NCBI GenBank assembly: GCA_033782935.1 | Contig: JAWQEG010000166.1 | Span: 3,128,001-3,192,000, forward strand | Source of the DNA: Petrolisthes cinctipes | Lineage: Eukaryota > Arthropoda > Malacostraca > Decapoda > Porcellanidae | DNA length: 64,000 nt | Direction of reading: 5' to 3' | In this document: positions 50,801-64,000 of the stretch, piece after piece | How the letters are laid out: each line of letters starts with the position of its first letter | Numbering within the stretch: position 1 is the stretch's first letter | Notes under the pieces: model-generated | The model's input: the letters and a program-made list of their open reading frames with translations, nothing else | Told to the model about the DNA's origin: nothing | The model's database searches: none | Made by a program: the position numbers and the translations under genes

Positions 50801-53800
50801 GCATGTTTTTAGCCTATATTTTGAAAATATTCTAGCACTGTGTAGGCATGTACAGATTACTTCTGGGACCCCAAAATATTGAATTTTCGGGTGTTTTGAG
50901 CCTGAATTTGAGATATAAACGGGTACAGAAGATACATGCACATATTGACTTTGGGCATCTAAAATATCGATTTTCAGCATGTTTTGGGCCTGTATTTTGA
51001 AAATACTCTAACACTGAGTAGGCATGTACAGATTGCTTCTGGGACCCCAAAATATTGAATTTTCGGGTGTTTTGATCCTGAATTTGAAATATAAACGGGT
51101 ACTGAAGATGCATGCACATATCGACTTTTGTGCACCTAAAAGATCGATTTTCAGTATGTTTTGAGCATGTATTTTGAAAATACTCTAGCACGGAGTAGGC
51201 ATGTACAGATCGCTTCTGGGCCCCCTAAATATCGAATTTCCGGGTGTTTTGGGACTGAATTTGAGATATCGACTTTTTGGCACCTAAAAGATCGATTTTT
51301 AGCATGTTTTTAGCCTATATTTTGAAAATATTCTAGCACTGAGTAGGCATGTACAGATTGCTTCTGGGACCCCAAAATATTGAATTTTCGGGTGTTTTGA
51401 GCCTGAATTTGAGATATAAACGGGTACAGAAGATACATGCACATATTGACTTTGGGCACCAAAAATATCGATTTTCAGCATGTTTTGGGCCTGAATTTTG
51501 AAAATACTCTAACACGGAGTAGGCATGTACAGATCGCTTCTGGGACCCCAAAATATCGAATTTTCGGGTGTTTAGGGCCAGAATTTGAGATATAAACGGG
51601 TACAGAAGATGCATGCACATATCGAGTTTTGGGCACCTAAAAGATCGATTTTCAGTATGTTTTTGGCCTGTATTTTGAAAATACTCTAACACGGAGTAGG
51701 TATGTACAGATACCTTCTGGGACCTCTAAATATCGAATTTTCGGGTGTTTTGGGACTGAATTTGAGATATCGATTTTTTGGCACCTAAAATGTCGATTTT
51801 TAGCATGTTTTTAGCCTATATTTTGAAAATATTCTAGCACTGTGTAGGCATGTACAGATTGCTTCTGGGACCCCAAAATATTGAATTTTCGGGTGTTTTG
51901 AGCCTGAATTTGAGATATAAACGGGTACAGAAGATACATGCACATATTGACTTTGGGCATCTAAAATATCGATTTTCAGCATGTTTTGGGCCTGTTGATT
52001 GAAAATACTCTAACACTGAGTAGGCATGTACTGATTGCTTCTGGGACCCCAAAATATTGAATTTTCGGGTGTTTTGAGCCTGAATTTGAGATATAAACGG
52101 GTACTGAAGATGCATGCACATATCGACTTTTGTGTACCTAAAAGATCGATTTTCAGTATGTTTTGAGCATGTATTTTGAAAATACTCTAACACGGAGTAG
52201 GCATGTACACATCGCTTCTAGGACCCCTAAATATCGAATTTTCGGGTGTTTTGGGACTGAATTTGAGATATCGACTTTTTGGCACCTAAAAGATCGATTT
52301 TTAGCATGTTTTTAGCCTATATTTTGAAAATATTCTAGCACTGTCTAGGCATGTACAGATTGCTTCTGGGACCCCAAAATATTGAATTTTCGGGTGTTTT
52401 GAGCCTGAATTTGAGATATAAACGGGTACAGAAGATACATGCACATATTGACTTTGGGCACCAAAAATATCGATTTTCAGCATGTTTTGGGCCTGAATTT
52501 TGAAAATACTCTAACACGGAGTAGGCATGTACAGATCGCTTCTGGGACCCCAAAATATCGAATTTTCGGGTGTTTAGGGCCAGAATTTGAGATATAAACG
52601 GGTACAGAAGATGCATGCACATATCGACTTTTTTGCACCTAAAAGATCGATTTTCAGTATGTTTTTGGCCTGTATTTTGAAAATACTCTAACACGGAGTA
52701 GGCATGTACAGATACCTTCTGGGACCTCTAAATATCGAATTTTCGGGTGTTTTGGGACTGAATTTGAGATATCGATTTTTTGGCACCTAAAATGTCGATT
52801 TTTAGCATGTTTTTAGCCTATATTTTGAAAATATTCTAGCACTGTGTAGGCATGTACAGATTGCTTCTGGGACCCCAAAATATTGAATTTTCGGGTGTTT
52901 TGAGCCTGAATTTGAGATATAAACGGGTACAGAAGATACATGCACATATTGACTTTGGGCATCTAAAATATCGATTTTCAGCATGTTTTGGGCCTGTATT
53001 TTGAAAATACTCTACCACTGAGTAGGCATGTACAGATTGCTTCTGGGACCCCAAAATAATGAATTTACGGGTGTTTTGAGCCTGAATTTGAGATATAAAC
53101 GGGTACTGAAGATGCATGCACATATCGACTTTTGTGCACCTAAAAGATCGATTTTCAGTATGTTTTGAGCATGTATTTTGAAAATACTCTAACACGGAGT
53201 AGGCATGTACAGATCGCTTCTGGGGCCCCTAAATATCGAATTTTCGGGTGTTTTGGGACTGAATTTGAGATATCGACTTTTTGGCACCTAAAAGATCGAT
53301 TTTTAGCATGTTTTTAGCCTATATTTTGAAAATATTCTAGCACTGAGTAGGCATGTACAGATTGCTTTTGGGACCCCAAAATATTGAATTTTCGGGTGTT
53401 TTGAGCCTGAATTTGAGATATAAACGGGTACAGAAGATACATGCACATATTGACTTTGGGCACCAAAAATATCGATTTTCAGCATGTTTTGGGCCTGAAT
53501 TTTGAAAATACTCTAACACGGAGTAGGCATGTACAGATCGCTTCTGGGACCCCAAAATATCGAATTTTCTGGTATTTAGGGCCAGAATTTGAGATATAAA
53601 CGGGTACAGAAGATACATGCACATATCGACTTTTGGGCACCTAAAATCTCGATTTTCAGTATGTTTTTGGCCTGTATTTTGAAAATACTATAACACGGAG
53701 TAGGCATGTACAGATACCTTCTGGGACCTCTAAATATCGAATTTTCGGGTGTTTTGGGACTGAATTTGAGATATCGACTTTTTGGCACCTAAAAGATCGA

Positions 53801-54989
53801 TTTTTAGCATGTTTTTAGCCTATATTTTGAAAATATTCTACCACTGAGTAGGCATGTACAGATTGCTTCTGGGACCCCAAAATATTGAATTTTCGGGTGT
53901 TTTGAGCCTGAATTTGAGATATAAACGGGTACAGAAGATACATGCACATATTGACTTTGGGCACCAAAAATATCGATTTTCAGCATGTTTTGGGCCTGAA
54001 TTTTGAAAATACTCTATCACGGAGTAGGCATGTACAGATCGCTTCTGGGACCCCAAAATATCGAATTTTCGGTTGTTTAGGGCCAGAATTTGGGATATAA
54101 ACGGGTACAGGAGATGCATGCACATATCGACTTTTGGGCACCTAAAAGATCGATTTTCAGTATGTTTTTGGCCTGTATTTTGAAAATACTCTAACACGGA
54201 GTAGGCATGTACAGAGCCCTTCTGGGACCTCTAAATATCGAATTTTCGGGTATTTTGGGACTGAATTTGAGATATCGATTTTTTGGCACCTAAAATGTCG
54301 ATTTTTAGCATGTTTTTAGCCTATATTTTGAAAATATTCTAGCACTGTGTAGGCATGTACAGATTACTTCTGGGACCCCAAAATATTGAATTTTCGGGTG
54401 TTTTGAGCCTGAATTTGAGATATAAACGGGTACAGAAGATACATGCACATATTGACTTTGGGCATCTAAAATATCGATTTTCAGCATGTTTTGGGCCTGT
54501 ATTTTGAAAATACTCTAACACTGAGTAGGCATGTACAGATTGCTTCTGGGACCCCAAAATATTGAATTTTCGGGTGTTTTGATCCTGAATTTGAAATATA
54601 AACGGGTACTGAAGATGCATGCACATATCGACTTTTGTGCACCTAAAAGATCGATTTTCAGTATGTTTTGAGCATGTATTTTGAAAATACTCTAGCACGG
54701 AGTAGGCATGTACAGATCGCTTCTGGGCCCCCTAAATATCGAATTTCCGGGTGTTTTGGGACTGAATTTGAGATATCGACTTTTTGGCACCTAAAAGATC
54801 GATTTTTAGCATGTTTTTAGCCTATATTTTGAAAATATTCTAGCACTGAGTAGGCATGTACAGATTGCTTCTGGGACCCCAAAATATTGAATTTTCGGGT
54901 GTTTTGAGCCTGAATTTGAGATATAAACGGGTACAGAAGATACATGCACATATTGACTTTGGGCACCAAAAATATCGATTTTCAGCATG
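47890..54989 (+). repeat. Tandem duplication of seven trimers (3507 bp)
   Basis: Landmarks at 48293, 48794, 49295, 49796, 50297 and 50798 recur 3,507 bp later, exactly 7 x 501. The first copy begins after a GTTTCGAG/GTTTTGAG difference at 47891, and agreement ends at a GCATGTTTT/GCATGATTT difference at 51483 versus 54990. The shared stretch is about 3.59 kb with no diagnostic difference among those I compared. The unit itself joins material like 38.1-39.6 kb to material like 43.6-45.3 kb. Confidence 0.92.
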
Positions 54990-57900
54990 ATTTGGGCCTG
55001 AATTTTGAAAATACTCTAACACGGAGTAGGCATTTACAGATCGCTTCTGGGACCCCAAAATATCGAATTTTCTGGTATTTAGGGCCAGAATTTGAGATAT
55101 AAACGGGTACAGAAGATGCATGCACATATCGAGTTTTGGGCACCTAAAAGATCGATTTTCAGTATGTTTTTGGCCTGTATTTTGAAAATACTCTAACACG
55201 GAGTAGGCATGTACAGATTGCTTCTGGGACCCCAAAATATTGAATTTTCGGGTGTTTTGAGCCTGAATTTGAGATATAAACGGGTACTGAAGATGCATGC
55301 ACATATCGACTTTTGTGCACCTAAAAGATCGATTTTCAGTATGTTTTGAGCATGTATTTTGAAAATACTCTAACACGGAGTAGGCATGTACAGATTGCTT
55401 CTGGGACCCCTAACTATCGAATTTTCGGGTGTTTTGGGACTGAATTTGAGATATCGATTTTTTGGCACCTAAAATGTCGATTTTTAGCATGTTTTTAGCC
55501 TATATTTTGAAAATATTCTAGCACTGTGTAGGCATGTACAGATTGCTTCTGGGACCCCAAAATATTGAATTTTCGGGTGTTTTGAGCCTGAATTTGAGAT
55601 ATAAACGGGTACAGAAGATACATGCACATATTGACTTTGGGCATCTAAAATATCGATTTTCAGCATGTTTTGGGCCTGTATTTTGAAAATACTCTAACAC
55701 TGAGTAGGCATGTACAGATTGCTTCTGGGACCCCAAAATATCGAATTTTCGGGTGTTTTGAGCCTGAATTTGAGATATAAACGGGTACTGAAGATGCATG
55801 CACATATCGACTTTTGTGCACCTAAAAGATCGATTTTCAATATGTTTTGAGCATGTATTTTGAAAATACTCTAACACGGAGTAGGCATGTACAGATTGCT
55901 TCTGGGACCACTAAATATCGAATTTTCGGGTGTTTTGGGACTGAATTTGAGATATCGACTTTTTGGCACCTAAAAGATCGATTTTTAGCATGTTTTTAGC
56001 CTATATTTTGAAAATATTCTAGCACTGAGTAGGCATGTACAGATTGCTTCTGGGACCCCAAAATATTGAATTTTCGGGTGTTTTGAGCCTGAATTTGAGA
56101 TATAAACGGGTACAGATGATACATGCACATATTGACTTTGGGCACCAAAAATATCGATTTTCAGCATGTTTTGGGCCTGAATTTTGAAAATACTCTAACA
56201 CGAAGTAGGCATGTACAGATCGCTTCTGGGACCCCAAAATATCAAATTTTCGGGTGTTTATGGCCAGAATTTGAGATATAAACGGGTACAGAAGATGCAT
56301 GCACATATCGACTTTTGTGCACCTAAAAGATCGATTTTCAGTATGTTTTTGGCCTGTATTTTGAAAATACTCTAACACGGAGTAGGCATGTACAGATACC
56401 TTCTGGGACCTTTAAATATCGAATTTTCGGGTGTTTTGGGACTGAATTTGAGATATCGATTTTTTGGCACCTAAAATGTCGATTTTTAGCATGTTTTTAG
56501 CCTATATTTTGAAAATATTCTAGCACTGTGTAGGCATGTACAGATTGCTTCTGGGACCCCAAAATATTGAATTTTCGGGTGTTTTGAGCCTGAATTTGAG
56601 ATATAAACGGGTACAGAAGATACATGCACATATTGACTTTGGGCATCTAAAATATCGATTTTCAGCATGTTTTGGGCCTGTATTTTGAAAATACTCTAAC
56701 ACTGAGTAGGCATGTACAGATTGCTTCTGGGACCCCAAAATATTGAATTTTCGGGTGTTTTGAGCCTGAATTTGAGATATAAACGGGTACTGAAGATGCA
56801 TGCACATATCGACTTTTGTGCACCTAAAAGATCGATTTTCAGTATGTTTTGAGCATGTATTTTGAAAATACTCTAACACGGAGTAGGCATGTACAGATCG
56901 CTTCTGGGACCCCTAAATATCGAATTTTCGGGTGTTTTGGGACTGAATTTGAGATATCGACTTTTTGGCACCTAAAAGATCGATTTTCAGCATGTTTTTA
57001 GCCTATATTTTGAAAATATTCTAGCACTGAGTAGGCATGTACAGATTGCTTCTGGGACCCCAAAATATTGAATTTTCGGGTGTTTCGAGCCTGAATTTGA
57101 GATATAAACGGGTACAGAAGATACATGCACATATTGACTTTGGGCACCAAAAATATCGATTTTCAGCATGTTTTGGGCCTGAATTTTGAAAATACTCTAA
57201 CACGGAGTAGGCATGTACAGATCGCTTCTGGGACCCCAAAATATCGAATTTTCGGGTGTTTAGGGCCAGAATTTGAGATATAAACGGGTACAGAAGATGC
57301 ATGCACATATCGAGTTTTGGGCACCTAAAAGATCGATTTTCAGTATGTTTTTGGCCTGTATTTTGAAAATACTCTAACACGGAGTAGGTATGTACAGATA
57401 CCTTCTGGGACCTCTAAATATCGAATTTTCGGGTGTTTTGGGACTGAATTTGAGATATCGATTTTTTGGCACCTAAAATGTCGATTTTTAGCATGTTTTT
57501 AGCCTATATTTTGAAAATATTCTAGCACTGTGTAGGCATGTACAGATTGCTTCTGGGACCCCAAAATATTGAATTTTCGGGTGTTTTGAGCCTGAATTTG
57601 AGATATAAACGGGTACAGAAGATACATGCACATATTGACTTTGGGCATCTAAAATATCGATTTTCAGCATGTTTTGGGCCTGTATTTTGAAAATACTCTA
57701 ACACTGAGTAGGCATGTACAGATTGCTTCTGGGACCCCAAAATATTGAATTTTCGGGTGTTTTGAGCCTGAATTTGAGATATAAACGGGTACTGAAGATG
57801 CATGCACATATCGACTTTTGTGCACCTAAAAGATCGATTTTCAGTATGTTTTGAGCATGTATTTTGAAAATACTCTAACACGGAGTAGGCATGTACAGAT

Positions 57901-60900
57901 TGCTTCTGGGACCCCTAACTATCGAATTTTCGGGTGTTTTGGGACTGAATTTGAGATATCGATTTTTTGGCACCTAAAATGTCGATTTTTAGCATGTTTT
58001 TAGCCTATATTTTGAAAATATTCTAGCACTGTGTAGGCATGTACAGATTGCTTCTGGGACCCCAAAATATTGAATTTTCGGGTGTTTTGAGCCTGAATTT
58101 GAGATATAAACGGGTACAGAAGATACATGCACATATTGACTTTGGGCATCTAAAATATCGATTTTCAGCATGTTTTGGGCCTGTATTTTGAAAATACTCT
58201 AACACTGAGTAGGCATGTACAGATTGCTTCTGGGACCCCAAAATATCGAATTTTCGGGTGTTTTGAGCCTGAATTTGAGATATAAACGGGTACTGAAGAT
58301 GCATGCACATATCGACTTTTGTGCACCTAAAAGATCGATTTTCAATATGTTTTGAGCATGTATTTTGAAAATACTCTAACACGGAGTAGGCATGTACAGA
58401 TTGCTTCTGGGACCACTAAATATCGAATTTTCGGGTGTTTTGGGACTGAATTTGAGATATCGACTTTTTGGCACCTAAAAGATCGATTTTTAGCATGTTT
58501 TTAGCCTATATTTTGAAAATATTCTAGCACTGAGTAGGCATGTACAGATTGCTTCTGGGACCCCAAAATATTGAATTTTCGGGTGTTTTGAGCCTGAATT
58601 TGAGATATAAACGGGTACAGAAGATACATGCACATATTGACTTTGGGCACCAAAAATATCGATTTTCAGCATGTTTTGGGCCTGAATTTTGAAAATACTC
58701 TAAAACGGAGTAGGTATGTACAGATCGCTTCTGGGACCCCAAAATATTGAATTTTCGGGTGTTTTGAGCCTGAATTTGAGATATAAACGGGTACAGAAGA
58801 TACATGCACATATTGACTTTGGGCACCAAAAATATCGATTTTCAGCATGTTTTGGGCCTGAATTTTGAAAATACTCTAAAACGGAGTAGGTATGTACAGA
58901 TCGCTTCTGGGACCCCAAAATATCGAATTTTCGGGTGTTTAGGGCCAGAATTTGAAATATAAACGGGTACTGAAGATGCATGCACATATCGACTTTTGGG
59001 CACCTAAAAGATCGATTTTCAGTATGTTTTTGGCCTGTATTTTGAAAATACTCTAACACGGAGTAGGCATGTACAGAGCCCTTCTGGGATCTCTAAATAT
59101 CGAATTTTCGGGTGTTTTGGGACTAAATATGAGATATCGACTTTTTGGCACTTAAAATATCGATTTTTAGCATGTTTTTAGCCTATATTTTGAAAATATT
59201 CTAGCACTGTACAGATTGCTTGTGGGACCCCAAAATATTGAATTTTCGGGTGTTTTGAGCCTGAATTTGAGATATAAACGGGTACAGAAGATACATGCAC
59301 ATATTGACTTTGGGCATCTAAAATATCGATTTTCATCATGTTTTGGGCCTGTATTTTGAAAATACTCTAACACTGAGTAGGCATGTACAGATTGCTTCTG
59401 GGACCCCAAAATATTGAATTTTCGGGTGTTTTGAGCCTGAATTTGAGATATAAACGGGTACTGAAGATGCATGCACATATCGACTTTTGTGCACCTAAAA
59501 GATCGATTTTCAGTATGTTTTGAGCATGTATTTTGAAAATACTCTAACACGGAGTAGGCATGTACAGATTGCTTCTGGGACCCCTAACTATCGAATTTTC
59601 GGGTGTTTTGGGACTGAATTTGAGATATCGATTTTTTGGCACCTAAAATGTCGATTTTTAGCATGTTTTTAGCCTATATTTTGAAAATATTCTAGCACTG
59701 TGTAGGCATGTACAGATTGCTTCTGGGACCCCAAAATATTGAATTTTCGGGTGTTTTGAGCCTGAATTTGAGATATAAACGGGTACAGAAGATACATGCA
59801 CATATTGACTTTGGGCATCTAAAATATCGATTTTCAGCATGTTTTGGGCCTGTATTTTGAAAATACTCTAACACTGAGTAGGCATGTACAGATTGCTTCT
59901 GGGACCCCAAAATATCGAATTTTCGGGTGTTTTGAGCCTGAATTTGAGATATAAACGGGTACTGAAGATGCATGCACATATCGACTTTTGTGCACCTAAA
60001 AGATCGATTTTCAATATGTTTTGAGCATGTATTTTGAAAATACTCTAACACGGAGTAGGCATGTACAGATTGCTTCTGGGACCACTAAATATCGAATTTT
60101 CGGGTGTTTTGGGACTGAATTTGAGATATCGACTTTTTGGCACCTAAAAGATCGATTTTTAGCATGTTTTTAGCCTATATTTTGAAAATATTCTAGCACT
60201 GAGTAGGCATGTACAGATTGCTTCTGGGACCCCAAAATATTGAATTTTCGGGTGTTTTGAGCCTGAATTTGAGATATAAACGGGTACAGAAGATACATGC
60301 ACATATTGACTTTGGGCACCAAAAATATCGATTTTCAGCATGTTTTGGGCCTGAATTTTGAAAATACTCTAAAACGGAGTAGGTATGTACAGATCGCTTC
60401 TGGGACCCCAAAATATCGAATTTTCGGGTGTTTAGGGCCAGAATTTGAAATATAAACGGGTACTGAAGATGCATGCACATATCGACTTTTGGGCACCTAA
60501 AAGATCGATTTTCAGTATGTTTTTGGCCTGTATTTTGAAAATACTCTAACACGGAGTAGGCATGTACAGAGCCCTTCTGGGATCTCTAAATATCGAATTT
60601 TTGGGTGTTTTGGGACTGAATTTGAGATATCGACTTTTTGGCACCTAAAAGATCGATTTTTAGCATGTTTTTAGCCTATATTTTGAAAATATTCTAGCAC
60701 TGAGTAGGCATGTACAGATTGCTTTTGGGACCCCAAAATATTGAATTTTCGGGTGTTTTGAGCCTGAATTTGAGATATAAACGGGTACAGAAGATACATG
60801 CACATATTGACTTTGGGCACCAAAAATATCGATTTTCAGCATGTTTTGGGCCTGAATTTTGAAAATACTCTAACACGGAGTAGGCATGTACAGATCGCTT

Positions 60901-63900
60901 CTGGGACCCCAAAATATCGAATTTTCTGGTATTTAGGGCCAGAATTTGAGATATAAACGGGTACAGAAGATACATGCACATATCGACTTTTGGGCACCTA
61001 AAATCTCGATTTTCAGTATGTTTTTGGCCTGTATTTTGAAAATACTATAACACGGAGTAGGCATGTACAGATACCTTCTGGGACCTCTAAATATCGAATT
61101 TTCGGGTGTTTTGGGACTGAATTTGAGATATCGACTTTTTGGCACCTAAAAGATCGATTTTTAGCATGTTTTTAGCCTATATTTTGAAAATATTCTACCA
61201 CTGAGTAGGCATGTACAGATTGCTTCTGGGACCCCAAAATATTGAATTTTCGGGTGTTTTGAGCCTGAATTTGAGATATAAACGGGTACAGAAGATACAT
61301 GCACATATTGACTTTGGGCACCAAAAATATCGATTTTCAGCATGTTTTGGGCCTGAATTTTGAAAATACTCTATCACGGAGTAGGCATGTACAGATCGCT
61401 TCTGGGACCCCAAAATATCGAATTTTCGGTTGTTTAGGGCCAGAATTTGGGATATAAACGGGTACAGGAGATGCATGCACATATCGACTTTTGGGCACCT
61501 AAAAGATCGATTTTCAGTATGTTTTTGGCCTGTATTTTGAAAATACTCTAACACGGAGTAGGCATGTACAGAGCCCTTCTGGGACCTCTAAATATCGAAT
61601 TTTCGGGTATTTTGGGACTGAATTTGAGATATCGATTTTTTGGCACCTAAAATGTCGATTTTTAGCATGTTTTTAGCCTATATTTTGAAAATATTCTAGC
61701 ACTGTGTAGGCATGTACAGATTACTTCTGGGACCCCAAAATATTGAATTTTCGGGTGTTTTGAGCCTGAATTTGAGATATAAACGGGTACAGAAGATACA
61801 TGCACATATTGACTTTGGGCATCTAAAATATCGATTTTCAGCATGTTTTGGGCCTGTATTTTGAAAATACTCTAACACTGAGTAGGCATGTACAGATTGC
61901 TTCTGGGACCCCAAAATATTGAATTTTCGGGTGTTTTGATCCTGAATTTGAAATATAAACGGGTACTGAAGATGCATGCACATATCGACTTTTGTGCACC
62001 TAAAAGATCGATTTTCAGTATGTTTTGAGCATGTATTTTGAAAATACTCTAGCACGGAGTAGGCATGTACAGATCGCTTCTGGGCCCCCTAAATATCGAA
62101 TTTCCGGGTGTTTTGGGACTGAATTTGAGATATCGACTTTTTGGCACCTAAAAGATCGATTTTTAGCATGTTTTTAGCCTATATTTTGAAAATATTCTAG
62201 CACTGAGTAGGCATGTACAGATTGCTTCTGGGACCCCAAAATATTGAATTTTCGGGTGTTTTGAGCCTGAATTTGAGATATAAACGGGTACAGAAGATAC
62301 ATGCACATATTGACTTTGGGCACCAAAAATATCGATTTTCAGCATGATTTGGGCCTGAATTTTGAAAATACTCTAACACGGAGTAGGCATTTACAGATCG
62401 CTTCTGGGACCCCAAAATATCGAATTTTCTGGTATTTAGGGCCAGAATTTGAGATATAAACGGGTACAGAAGATGCATGCACATATCGAGTTTTGGGCAC
62501 CTAAAAGATCGATTTTCAGTATGTTTTTGGCCTGTATTTTGAAAATACTCTAACACGGAGTAGGCATGTACAGATTGCTTCTGGGACCCCAAAATATTGA
62601 ATTTTCGGGTGTTTTGAGCCTGAATTTGAGATATAAACGGGTACTGAAGATGCATGCACATATCGACTTTTGTGCACCTAAAAGATCGATTTTCAGTATG
62701 TTTTGAGCATGTATTTTGAAAATACTCTAACACGGAGTAGGCATGTACAGATTGCTTCTGGGACCCCTAACTATCGAATTTTCGGGTGTTTTGGGACTGA
62801 ATTTGAGATATCGATTTTTTGGCACCTAAAATGTCGATTTTTAGCATGTTTTTAGCCTATATTTTGAAAATATTCTAGCACTGTGTAGGCATGTACAGAT
62901 TGCTTCTGGGACCCCAAAATATTGAATTTTCGGGTGTTTTGAGCCTGAATTTGAGATATAAACGGGTACAGAAGATACATGCACATATTGACTTTGGGCA
63001 TCTAAAATATCGATTTTCAGCATGTTTTGGGCCTGTATTTTGAAAATACTCTAACACTGAGTAGGCATGTACAGATTGCTTCTGGGACCCCAAAATATCG
63101 AATTTTCGGGTGTTTTGAGCCTGAATTTGAGATATAAACGGGTACTGAAGATGCATGCACATATCGACTTTTGTGCACCTAAAAGATCGATTTTCAATAT
63201 GTTTTGAGCATGTATTTTGAAAATACTCTAACACGGAGTAGGCATGTACAGATTGCTTCTGGGACCACTAAATATCGAATTTTCGGGTGTTTTGGGACTG
63301 AATTTGAGATATCGACTTTTTGGCACCTAAAAGATCGATTTTTAGCATGTTTTTAGCCTATATTTTGAAAATATTCTAGCACTGAGTAGGCATGTACAGA
63401 TTGCTTCTGGGACCCCAAAATATTGAATTTTCGGGTGTTTTGAGCCTGAATTTGAGATATAAACGGGTACAGAAGATACATGCACATATTGACTTTGGGC
63501 ACCAAAAATATCGATTTTCAGCATGTTTTGGGCCTGAATTTTGAAAATACTCTAAAACGGAGTAGGTATGTACAGATCGCTTCTGGGACCCCAAAATATC
63601 GAATTTTCGGGTGTTTAGGGCCAGAATTTGAAATATAAACGGGTACTGAAGATGCATGCACATATCGACTTTTGGGCACCTAAAAGATCGATTTTCAGTA
63701 TGTTTTTGGCCTGTATTTTGAAAATACTCTAACACGGAGTAGGCATGTACAGAGCCCTTCTGGGACCTCTAAATATCGAATTTTTGGGTGTTTTGGGACT
63801 GAATTTGAGATATCGACTTTTTGGCACCTAAAAGATCGATTTTTAGCATGTTTTTAGCCTATATTTTGAAAATATTCTAGCACTGAGTAGGCATGTACAG

Positions 63901-64000
63901 ATTGCTTTTGGGACCCCAAAATATTGAATTTTCGGGTGTTTTGAGCCTGAATTTGAGATATAAACGGGTACAGAAGATACATGCACATATTGACTTTGGG
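54989..64000 (+). repeat. Right domain R4: assembled from copies of R1-R2 material
   Basis: From 54.99 to 56.99 kb the sequence follows the 45-47 kb block. A short part to about 57.67 kb follows 47.7-48.5 kb (offset 9195 bp). From about 57.7 to 63.47 kb it follows 40.7-46.4 kb. The end, from about 63.47 kb, resembles 60.3-60.8 kb (offset 3183 bp), with GGGACCTCT at 63758 in place of GGGATCTCT. It is satellite only, and the array is cut by the window edge inside an A monomer. Confidence 0.88.

Larger units (their letters stand above)
1..64000 (+). repeat. Satellite DNA array filling the window (176/177/148-bp monomers)
   Basis: The window is a head-to-tail tandem array in one orientation. Each monomer can be recognised by a start close to ATGTACAGAT, a GGGAC(C/T)CC block, an ATTTTCGGGTGTTT core, an ATCGATTTT(C/T)AGCATG core and a TTTTGAAAATA block before the next start. 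Mean unit size is about 167 bp, so roughly 380 monomers are present (window length divided by unit size, not counted one by one). Both window edges fall inside monomers, so the array continues on both sides. I found no inversion, no inserted element and no unique DNA. Centromeric or pericentromeric satellite is the likeliest identity from unit length and architecture. A subtelomeric, B-chromosome or sex-chromosome satellite is possible. Confidence 0.97.

Noticed and set aside
47890..54989. Treating the near-identical 3507-bp copies as certain assembly error
   Set aside because: Such copies are normal products of satellite amplification. The flanking edges differ at defined bases, so a real duplication is at least as likely.
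1..64000. CRISPR-like or other prokaryotic repeat array
   Set aside because: The whole 148-177-bp unit is repeated with no unique spacers, there are no cas genes, and the array exceeds 64 kb. This is eukaryotic satellite structure.
1..64000. Embedded transposon, LTR or target-site duplication
   Set aside because: No stretch departs from the monomer family, and all landmarks remain phased apart from whole-monomer and small indels. No terminal repeats or polymerase or integrase motifs are visible.

Overview
The whole 64 kb window is one uninterrupted satellite-DNA array from a eukaryotic nuclear genome. Every stretch I read aligns to the same repeat family, always in the same orientation, and I found no unique sequence, transposon, RNA gene or credible protein gene. 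I cannot name the species. The unit length (about 176/177 bp), A+T-rich composition (66 G/C of 176 bases in one monomer counted by hand), nested higher-order structure and array size are typical of centromeric or pericentromeric satellites of plants or animals. That placement is inference.

The array has five levels. (1) Two diverged half-units of 88 and 88/89 bp make up each full monomer. (2) Full monomers are 176 bp (class A) or 177 bp (class B); class C is 148 bp and lacks 29 bp at the half-unit junction. (3) A + B + C make a 501-bp trimer. (4) Two trimer flavours, marked A1 and A2, tend to alternate, giving a roughly 1002-bp six-monomer higher-order repeat. (5) Blocks of several trimers are copied as segments, for example a 3507-bp tandem duplication (exactly 7 x 501) and a roughly 5.75-kb block repeated 17,053 bp away.

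Layout: 1-27.5 kb is irregular, with many 10-bp-deleted C monomers (491-bp trimers), 815-bp units and super-repeats spaced about 5 kb apart. The part at 22.4-26 kb carries the most private point changes. From about 27.5 kb to the end the 501-bp register is regular. From about 36 kb on, nearly all sequence has a closely matching copy elsewhere in the window, which implies recent local amplification.

The many open reading frames are by-products of the repeat. A 177-bp unit is 59 codons, so a frame open in one monomer stays open through the next and is thrown out of register at each 148-bp monomer. No gene system is present. The points of interest are the architecture, the periodic 29-bp deletion that removes one conserved motif from every third monomer, the dyad kept by paired changes, and the readable history of segmental amplification.
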